Assembly: GCA_030842085.1 (NCBI GenBank)
Contig: JAUUSE010000061.1
Coordinates: forward strand, 1 to 10,921
Origin: Timburyella sp030842085
Lineage (GTDB): Bacteria; Bacillota; Clostridia; Oscillospirales; Acutalibacteraceae
DNA length: 10,921 nucleotides
Direction of reading: 5' to 3'
The stretch's first letter is position 1; every line of letters begins with the position of its first letter. Positions 5,885-10,921 of this stretch are shown one piece after another. The translations under genes were made by a program, and so were the position numbers. The notes beneath the pieces were generated by a model. That model was given only the letters and a program-made list of their open reading frames with translations, ran no database searches and was not told where the DNA came from.

Positions 5885-7651
5885 ATGGGAAAAAATAAAA
5901 AACAGCTTCTTCTCGGCAACGAGGCGGTGGCGCGCGGCCTTTACGAAGCGGGTGTTGAGCTGGTATCTAGCTACCCCGGCACGCCGAGCACCGAAATCAC
6001 CGAGAGCGCTGCAAAATATGATGATATATACTGCGAGTGGGCGCCTAATGAAAAGGTTGCCGCAGAAGTCGCATTCGGCGCCTGTGTTGGCGGCGCCAGG
6101 TCTTTCTGCGGTATGAAGCATGTCGGCCTTAATGTTGCGGCCGACCCGCTTTATACAGCCTCGTATACCGGCGTTAACGCAGGATTTGTCATAGGCGTAG
6201 CCGATGACCCTGGCATGCACTCATCGCAGAATGAGCAGGATTCCAGGCATCACGCAATAGCCTCTAAAATAGCCATGCTTGAGCCGGCGGATTCACAAGA
6301 GTGCTTGGATTTTGCAAAGCTTGCATTTGAGCTGTCAGAGCAGTTCGATACTCCGGTACTGCTGCGCCTTACAACGCGCATAGCGCATTCGCGCAGCCTT
6401 GTAGAGGTTGGCGAAAGGGAAAAGCGCGAGCTTAAAGATTTCCCGAAAAATCCGGAAAAGTATGTTATGATGCCGGCAATGGCACAAAAACGTCACGTTG
6501 TTGTGGAAGAGCGGATGCTTGCTCTGCGCGACTGGGCGGAAAGCGCCGCCATAAACCGCACTGAGATGAACGACGGCGCGGCAATAGGCGTAATAGCCGC
6601 CGGCGACTGCTATCAATATGCCCGCGAGGCGCTGGGAGAGAGTGCGAATTATCTTAAGCTGGGCATGGTAAATCCGCTGCCAATTAAGCTTATAAAAGAC
6701 TTTGCGGACAAGTGCGAAAAGGTATATGTAATTGAAGAGCTGGACGATATAATTGAAACGCACTGCAAGGCAAACGGCATAGCTGTAATCGGAAAGGAAA
6801 TTTTCAGCAGGCTGGGCGAGTTTTCTCAGGCCACAGTGCGCAAAAGCATACTTGAAAGTGAGAGAGAATATCTGTCTGCCGATGCAGAGATACCCGGACG
6901 TCCGCCGGTGCTGTGTGCAGGCTGCCCGCATAGGGGAGTGTTTTACACCCTTAAAAAGCTGCACTGCAATGTCAGCGGCGATATAGGCTGTTACACCTTA
7001 GGTGCGCTTGCCCCGCTTAAATCTATTGATGTTAGCACCTGCATGGGCGCATCGGTTACTTCGCTGCACGGCATAAATAAGGTGCGCGGAGATGAGTTCG
7101 CATCCAAATCGGTAGCGGTAATAGGCGATTCGACGTTCGCGCATTCCGGCATAACCGGCATAATAGATATTGCCTATAACAAGGGCGTATCAACGGTAAT
7201 AGTGCTGGACAATTCGATAACCGGCATGACGGGTCACCAGCAGAACCCTACTACCGGATATACGATAAAAGGCGACCCAACGGCGGCTGTGGATTTGACG
7301 GCGCTGTGCAAGGCATGCGGCATAAACCGTGTGCGGGTGTTTGACCCATATGATTTATCGGCGGCGGAGCAGGCGATAAAAGAGGAATTGGCCGTAAACG
7401 AGCCGTCGGTGCTTATATCGCGCCGCCCCTGCGCTTTGCTCAAGCAGGTAAAGCACAATCCGCCTCTTAAGGTAGATGAAGAAAAGTGCACGGGCTGCAC
7501 AAGCTGCATGAGAATTGGCTGCCCCGCGATAAGCATGAAGGGCGAAGGCAAGGGACGCAAAGCGGTAATAGACTTTACCCAGTGCGTTGGCTGCGGCGTA
7601 TGCAGTCAGATGTGCAAATTCGGCGCAATATGTGAAGGGAGCGGCAAATAA
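5885..7651 (+). CDS. iorA: Indolepyruvate ferredoxin oxidoreductase, alpha subunit
   Basis: IorA with IorB oxidatively decarboxylates aryl-pyruvates (indolepyruvate, phenylpyruvate, hydroxyphenylpyruvate) to aryl-acetyl-CoA and CO2, reducing ferredoxin; the reaction is reversible and oxygen-sensitive. The 588-residue length is normal. The N-terminal pyrimidine-binding domain has SSYPGTPSTEITE. The middle has the family signature CAGCPHRG (about 341-348). The thiamine diphosphate domain shows GDIGCYTLG, GDSTFAHSG (from about 414) and NSITGMTGHQ (from about 443). A C-terminal ferredoxin domain has two cluster motifs: C535, C538, C541, C546 followed by Pro (CX2CX2CX4CP, the variant spacing typical of IorA) and C567, C570, C573, C577 (CX2CX2CX3C). 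The ATG follows AAGGAAAGGG. Its TAA overlaps the iorB ATG. Confidence 0.97.
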   Translation: MGKNKKQLLLGNEAVARGLYEAGVELVSSYPGTPSTEITESAAKYDDIYCEWAPNEKVAAEVAFGACVGGARSFCGMKHVGLNVAADPLYTASYTGVNAGFVIGVADDPGMHSSQNEQDSRHHAIASKIAMLEPADSQECLDFAKLAFELSEQFDTPVLLRLTTRIAHSRSLVEVGEREKRELKDFPKNPEKYVMMPAMAQKRHVVVEERMLALRDWAESAAINRTEMNDGAAIGVIAAGDCYQYAREALGESANYLKLGMVNPLPIKLIKDFADKCEKVYVIEELDDIIETHCKANGIAVIGKEIFSRLGEFSQATVRKSILESEREYLSADAEIPGRPPVLCAGCPHRGVFYTLKKLHCNVSGDIGCYTLGALAPLKSIDVSTCMGASVTSLHGINKVRGDEFASKSVAVIGDSTFAHSGITGIIDIAYNKGVSTVIVLDNSITGMTGHQQNPTTGYTIKGDPTAAVDLTALCKACGINRVRVFDPYDLSAAEQAIKEELAVNEPSVLISRRPCALLKQVKHNPPLKVDEEKCTGCTSCMRIGCPAISMKGEGKGRKAVIDFTQCVGCGVCSQMCKFGAICEGSGK

Positions 7652-8244
7652 TGGACAAAACCTGTAAAGTGGTAGATACTTTTGACATAATGATAGTGGG
7701 CGTCGGCGGCCAAGGCACGCTGCTCGCCAGCCGTTTGCTGGGCGAGGTCATGATGTCCATGGACTATGACGTAAAGGTGAGCGAGGTGCATGGTATGTCG
7801 CAGCGCGGCGGCTCTGTTGTTACATATGTCCGCGCCGGTGAAAAGGTGGCGTCGCCTATTATAGAAAAGGGCGAGGCGGATTTAATCCTTGCATTTGAAA
7901 AGCTTGAGGCAGCGCGCTGGCTGCCGTATCTCAAACCGAACGGCAAGCTTATAATAAACACACAGGAAATTGACCCAATGCCGGTAATAACCGGCGCGGC
8001 GAAATATCCGGAAAATATTATAGACGGCATAAAGACGGCGGGTGCTAACGTAATAACGGTGGACGCATTGCCTCTGGCGGTTGAAGCGGGCACTGCAAAG
8101 GCTACTAATGTCGTGCTCATAGGCGTAATGGCGAAAGCAATGGGCATACCAAAGCAGATTTGGCTGGACGCCGTAAAGGACACCGTCCCGCAGAAATTTT
8201 TGGAAATGAATTTAAAAGCCTTTGAGTTAGGATATGCACAATAA
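7651..8244 (+). CDS. iorB: Indolepyruvate ferredoxin oxidoreductase, beta subunit
   Basis: This is the gamma-type domain partner of IorA and completes the thiamine-dependent oxidoreductase. The 197 residues have the family motifs GVGGQGT (17-23), which contacts CoA or nucleotide in related enzymes, and SEVHGMSQRGG (44-54), followed by the expected alpha/beta fold (LILAFEKLEAARWLPYL, VLIGVMAKAMGIP). Length is normal. The ATG overlaps the iorA stop by one base (TAATG) and has its own GAAGGGAG site 9 nt upstream, so translation is coupled and the two subunits should be made in equal amounts. Neighbouring paaK genes supply or remove its aryl-acetyl-CoA product. Confidence 0.97.
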   Translation: MDKTCKVVDTFDIMIVGVGGQGTLLASRLLGEVMMSMDYDVKVSEVHGMSQRGGSVVTYVRAGEKVASPIIEKGEADLILAFEKLEAARWLPYLKPNGKLIINTQEIDPMPVITGAAKYPENIIDGIKTAGANVITVDALPLAVEAGTAKATNVVLIGVMAKAMGIPKQIWLDAVKDTVPQKFLEMNLKAFELGYAQ

Positions 8245-8256
8245 ATCAGATAATAA

Positions 8257-8291
8257 GCCGGCATGTTAGAATAACATATAAATATATCGGC
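8257..8291 (+). terminator. Two-tier hairpin after iorB, possible weak terminator
   Basis: The inner stem ATGTTA/TAACAT (8263-8268, 8272-8277, loop GAA) sits inside the outer pairing GCCG/CGGC (8257-8260, 8288-8291). It begins 12 nt after the iorB stop. No good T-run follows, so it may instead be a 3' stabilising or processing hairpin. Confidence 0.3.
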
Positions 8292-8654
8292 AAGCATTTC
8301 TGCTTTTCTACAAAAAGCAACAGTGTGTCAATAAATACGTTATAGATAATTTTCGCATTTAGAAAAACGTGTGCATCTGTGATGATTAAAATGCAAATGT
8401 CGGGCGGTATTATTTAATATTTGCTGATTGATATTTACATCTGCTGCAAAATTACCTGCCCTTCTCAGCTGATTAGCCGCAGTAATTATCTGACATAGAC
8501 GATATGTTTTTTGATACGGCGGAGAGAGGTTATACGCATAGAGAAGCCGGTAAATATACAGCATATAGTCGTGCTAAAAATACTTCTGACAGTCTGCTGC
8601 GGCAGGCTGTAGACTTAAAATATCTATGAAAATCATAGCCAAGGAGTGTTGCAT
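8292..8654 (+). promoter_or_regulatory. Non-coding, hairpin-rich leader region of paaK2
   Basis: The iorB-paaK2 gap holds no gene and no convincing promoter. Three hairpins stand out. AATTACCTGC (8450-8459) pairs with GCAGTAATT (8479-8487), nine pairs with a single bulged C and an inner GCT/AGC stem. ACAGTCTGC (8589-8597) pairs with GCAGGCTGT (8602-8610), nine pairs with one wobble and loop TGCG. CTATGA (8624-8629) pairs with TCATAG (8633-8638), loop AAA, ending 2 nt before the AAGGAG site. None is followed by a T-run. They may act in mRNA processing or translational control; no known family was recognised. Confidence 0.4.
8641..8646 (+). promoter_or_regulatory. Ribosome binding site fixing the paaK2 start
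   Basis: AAGGAG is 8 nt before the ATG at 8655. An in-frame GTG at 8646 overlaps this site and cannot be the start. Confidence 0.85.
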
Positions 8655-9959
8655 ATGGAAAATCAGTATTTCCAGCCGGAGGTGGAGTGCGCCGACCGCG
8701 AATCGCTGCGCGCGCTTCAGTCACAGCGCCTTAAAGAAATGATTAAAAGGTGCTATGAAAAGGTTCCGTTTTACCGCAAAAAGCTTGATGAAGCCGGAAT
8801 AAAGCCGGAAGATATAAAAACGGTAGACGACATAAAACGCCTGCCCTTTACGACAAAGACAGACTTGCGTGACAATTATCCATACGGCCTGTTTGCCGTA
8901 CCGCGTGAGGAGCTTATAAGAATACACGCCTCCTCCGGCACCACCGGCAACCCTACGGTGGTCGGCTATACAAGGCATGACATAGACGTATGGGCCAACG
9001 GTGCGGCGCGCGCCTTAGCGGCGGCGGGCTGCACGACAAGTGATTTTGTGCATGTTTCATACGGCTATGGACTTTTTACCGGCGGTTTAGGCCTCCATTA
9101 CGGGGCGGAAAAATTAGGCGCGGCGGTAATACCCGTTTCCTCAGGCAATACTCAGCGTCAGGTGCAGATACTTAAGGATTTTGGCTCAAACTTTCTCTGC
9201 TGCACGCCATCATACGCCGCTTATATAGGCGAGACATGCAGGGACATGGGAATAGATACGAAAGAGCTTGCGCTGCGCGGCGGCATTTTTGGCGCCGAAG
9301 CGTGGAGCGAGGGCATGCGTGAAAATATAGAAAAGCTGCTTAACATAAACGCATATGATATATACGGACTTTCTGAAATTGCCGGACCCGGAGTATCATA
9401 TGAATGCCCTGAGAAAAACGGCCTGCATGTATGTGAAGATTATTTCTATCCTGAAATAATAAATCCCCAGACGGGCGAAGTCCTGCCGGACGGCGAGTAC
9501 GGCGAGCTGGTGTTCACCTGCATAGGCAAAGAAGCATTGCCGCTTATCCGTTACCGTACAAGGGACATATGCGCCCTAAACCATGAAAAGTGTGCATGCG
9601 GCCGCACGCTTGTGCGCATGGCAAAGCCGCACGGACGTACAGATGATATGCTGGTAATACGCGGGGTAAATGTTTTCCCGTCGCAGATAGAGTTTGTGCT
9701 GACAAATATGGGGCTTGAGCCTAATTATGTGCTTGTGGTAGACAGAGTACATAATCTCGACACGCTTGAGGTTAAGGTGGAAATGACGCCGGAGATGTTC
9801 TCAGATTCAGTAAAGAATATAGAAAACATAGAGCGTCAGATGGCGGCAAAGCTGCACACGGTGCTTAATATATCTGCAAAGGTGACGCTTGTCGAGCCAA
9901 AATCTATAGCGCGTTCTGAGGGCAAGGCGCAGCGAATAATTGATAACCGCAAAATATAA
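8655..9959 (+). CDS. paaK: Phenylacetate-CoA ligase, second copy (canonical)
   Basis: This 434-residue enzyme forms aryl-acetyl-CoA from an aryl-acetate, ATP and CoA. Motifs in order are HASSGTTGNPT (91-101), YGYGLFTGGLGLHYG, GAEAW (213-217, close to the typical GAEPW), YDIYGLSEIAGPG (YGLSE at 237-241), PLIRYRTRD, GRTDDMLVIRGVNVFPSQ (from 327) and the catalytic lysine in GKAQR (K424). It is closer to well-studied PaaK enzymes at the active-site segments than the copy upstream of iorA. Both copies keep paired cysteines (a cysteine shortly before NGLH, and CxCGRT), which may bind a structural metal in clostridial members; that is inference. It lies 410 bp after iorB on the same strand, without a clear promoter, so it may be co-transcribed. 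Confidence 0.95.
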   Translation: MENQYFQPEVECADRESLRALQSQRLKEMIKRCYEKVPFYRKKLDEAGIKPEDIKTVDDIKRLPFTTKTDLRDNYPYGLFAVPREELIRIHASSGTTGNPTVVGYTRHDIDVWANGAARALAAAGCTTSDFVHVSYGYGLFTGGLGLHYGAEKLGAAVIPVSSGNTQRQVQILKDFGSNFLCCTPSYAAYIGETCRDMGIDTKELALRGGIFGAEAWSEGMRENIEKLLNINAYDIYGLSEIAGPGVSYECPEKNGLHVCEDYFYPEIINPQTGEVLPDGEYGELVFTCIGKEALPLIRYRTRDICALNHEKCACGRTLVRMAKPHGRTDDMLVIRGVNVFPSQIEFVLTNMGLEPNYVLVVDRVHNLDTLEVKVEMTPEMFSDSVKNIENIERQMAAKLHTVLNISAKVTLVEPKSIARSEGKAQRIIDNRKI

Positions 9960-10235
9960 ATATTCTGCAAACTATGCTCACAGATATATTGTCAGTAAAC
10001 AGGGCGAGCAGTAAAAAATCGATTATATTTTAAGAAACGTATGTATAAAATATATAATATGCCGTATAAAGCTGATGCTCCAGTTCCCGGCGTTGGTCGT
10101 TCCTGTTCTGGCGTGAAAGCCGAGAAGAGGCTTTTTAGCATGATTTTTTGCCTTGAAGGTCATGGCTTTAGCTTCTTTCCTATATCTAATACTGTTAAGA
10201 CAAAAACAATAAAATAAAAAGCAAGGGGGATAAAC
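9960..10235 (+). promoter_or_regulatory. Leader region of the ACT gene with promoter candidates and an attenuator-like segment
   Basis: Promoter candidates are TTGTCA-17 nt-TAAAAA (9989-10017) and TTAAGA-17 nt-TATAAT (10030-10058). After the second lies a GC-richer block, 10071-10175. It contains a 13-codon reading frame ATG...TGA (10075-10116; MLQFPALVVPVLA) with no clear ribosome binding site. The frame ends exactly where a hairpin with a T-rich end begins, and GGCTTT-AGC is repeated later at 10164-10173. The A-rich stretch 10200-10222 then leads to the AAGGGGG ribosome binding site. Confidence 0.4.
10116..10136 (+). terminator. Possible attenuator hairpin in the ACT gene leader
   Basis: AAAGCC (10116-10121) pairs with GGCTTT (10129-10134), with a 7-nt loop and two further T. 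The stem is short. ATGCT (10075-10079) could pair with AGCAT (10137-10141), and AAAGCC could pair instead with GGCTTT at 10164-10169, so alternative folds exist. Confidence 0.35.
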
Positions 10236-10667
10236 ATGATAATAAAACAGCTGTCAATTTTTGTGGAAAACAAAGAGGGGCGTCTTTCGGAAATTACTCA
10301 GACGCTTGCCGACAATGGTGTCGACATTCGTGCGCTGTCAATAGCCGATACGACCGATTATGGAATTCTAAGGCTTATAGTTAACGACCCGGACAAAGCC
10401 CTGAAAGCTCTTAAAGGCGAGGGCATGACGGTGTCGCTTACCGATGTTATCGCCATTGCCGTGCCGGATACGCCGGGCGGGCTTAACAAAGCCGTAAAAG
10501 TTTTGTCGGGCGAGAATATAAGCATTGAGTATATGTACGCATTTTTAAATCCGCGCAAGGACACGGCATTTGTGATTTTGCGTGTAGAGAATAATGAAAA
10601 GGCAATCGAAGCGCTTACAAGGGGCGGCATAAGATTAATGCAGAATGAAGAGATTTACTCTTTGTAG
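10236..10667 (+). CDS. Tandem ACT-domain protein
   Basis: The 143-residue product is two ACT domains and nothing else: residues 3-70 (QLSIFVENKEGRLSEITQTL, then GVDIRALSIADTTDYGILRLIV) and 71-140 (IAIAVPDTPGGLNKAVKVL, then ISIEYMYAFL and AFVILRV). ACT domains bind amino acids at domain interfaces and usually control metabolic enzymes. Stand-alone tandem ACT proteins of this kind are often found beside paaK and ior genes in Clostridia, which suggests sensing of an aromatic amino acid or direct control of these enzymes; ligand and partner are inferred. The ATG has an AAGGGGG site 6 nt upstream. It is the last gene of the cluster, separated from paaK2 by a structured leader and followed by a strong hairpin. 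Intracellular and soluble, with no signal peptide. Confidence 0.93.
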   Translation: MIIKQLSIFVENKEGRLSEITQTLADNGVDIRALSIADTTDYGILRLIVNDPDKALKALKGEGMTVSLTDVIAIAVPDTPGGLNKAVKVLSGENISIEYMYAFLNPRKDTAFVILRVENNEKAIEALTRGGIRLMQNEEIYSL

Positions 10668-10681
10668 TTAAATAAAACTAA

Positions 10682-10708
10682 AATGCCGCCGGCTTAGCCG
10701 GCGGCATT
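10682..10708 (+). terminator. Strong hairpin terminator ending the cluster
   Basis: A perfect 12-bp stem pairs AATGCCGCCGGC (10682-10693) with GCCGGCGGCATT (10697-10708), loop TTA. It begins 14 nt after the ACT stop codon. The plus-strand tail is AT-rich but poor in T; the minus-strand side has a better T-run, so it may terminate in both directions. Confidence 0.8.
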
Positions 10709-10792
10709 AATTTATATTATAAATATATTAACTTGAAGACTTAAATAAATTCAGAAAAAAGCAGCTTCTATATAATAAGTGAAGTGATAAAA

Positions 10793-10820
10793 TATAAGTC
10801 TATTTTTCGTTTGACTTATA
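10793..10820. repeat. Inverted repeat, possible minus-strand terminator
   Basis: TATAAGTC (10793-10800) and GACTTATA (10813-10820) are a perfect 8-bp inverted repeat with a 12-nt loop. Read on the minus strand it is followed by TATTTTATC, so it could terminate a leftward gene lying beyond the window. It is AT-rich and unproven. Confidence 0.35.
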
Positions 10821-10894
10821 AAAATCTCCGCGGTTTTTCTCTTCCAGCGTTTTGATTGAATGATATAAATTTGAATTTGAATATCAGTAAATTA

Positions 10895-10914
10895 TGACCT
10901 CTCAACAGAGGTTA
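10895..10914. repeat. Hairpin at the right edge
   Basis: TGACCTCT (10895-10902) pairs with AGAGGTTA (10907-10914), eight pairs with one wobble, loop CAAC. It is cut off by the window end. It could be the first stem of a leader for a gene to the right. Confidence 0.3.
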
Positions 10915-10921
10915 CAGTGTT

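Noticed and set aside
6335..6964. 209-codon frame antisense to iorA
   Set aside because: Same reason: it is a shadow of a conserved coding frame, with no motif or ribosome binding site.
8524..8562. GAGAGG-TTA and ATACAGC words shared by the iorA and paaK2 leaders
   Set aside because: Spacing differs (about 42 versus 32 nt), the position relative to the start codon differs (30 versus 99 nt), and the predicted stems are not the same, so chance is more likely than a shared motif.
8340..8564. 74-codon minus-strand frame in the iorB-paaK2 gap
   Set aside because: No ribosome binding site or family resemblance, and it covers the hairpin region.
9960..10235. T-box or known riboswitch before the ACT gene
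   Set aside because: The T-box core (AGGGTGGNACCGCG) and other consensus cores I know are not present.

Overview
The window looks like chromosomal DNA of an anaerobic low-to-mid GC Firmicute, most likely a gut-type member of the Clostridia. The evidence is the ferredoxin-dependent 2-oxoacid oxidoreductase, Gram-positive style ribosome binding sites, a type II lipoprotein signal, AT-rich intergenic DNA and heavy use of the ATA isoleucine codon. I see no tRNA, rRNA, CRISPR array, insertion sequence, integrase or phage gene.

Left part (1 to about 3860): three unrelated single genes in AT-rich surroundings. A minus-strand lipoprotein of unknown function (111-1013) is transcribed divergently from a plus-strand von Willebrand factor A protein with an intact metal site and a cysteine-rich C-terminal domain (1334-2716). 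Convergent to that gene is a minus-strand FkbM-type methyltransferase (2916-3842). A hairpin terminator lies at the end of each of the latter two genes.

Right part (about 4070 to 10710): a coherent plus-strand cluster, paaK1 - iorA - iorB - paaK2 - ACT-domain gene. It starts at a good sigma-A promoter (4078-4106) and ends at a perfect 12-bp hairpin (10682-10708). IorAB interconverts aryl-pyruvates and aryl-acetyl-CoA with ferredoxin. The two PaaK-type ligases interconvert aryl-acetates and their CoA thioesters. The small tandem-ACT protein is a likely sensor of an aromatic amino acid. The set can run as aromatic amino acid fermentation to aryl-acetates or in reverse as salvage of aryl-acetates for biosynthesis; the sequence does not decide the direction.

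The most unusual non-coding content is in this cluster. iorA, paaK2 and the ACT gene are each preceded by 270-420 bp of non-coding DNA with several good hairpins, although iorA and iorB are translationally coupled (TAATG). The leader of the ACT gene resembles an attenuator. None of these leaders matches a riboswitch or T-box consensus that I can recognise, so they are the best candidates for undescribed regulation. The two PaaK paralogues also differ at an otherwise conserved active-site motif. The last 200 bp hold hairpins but no gene I can support.
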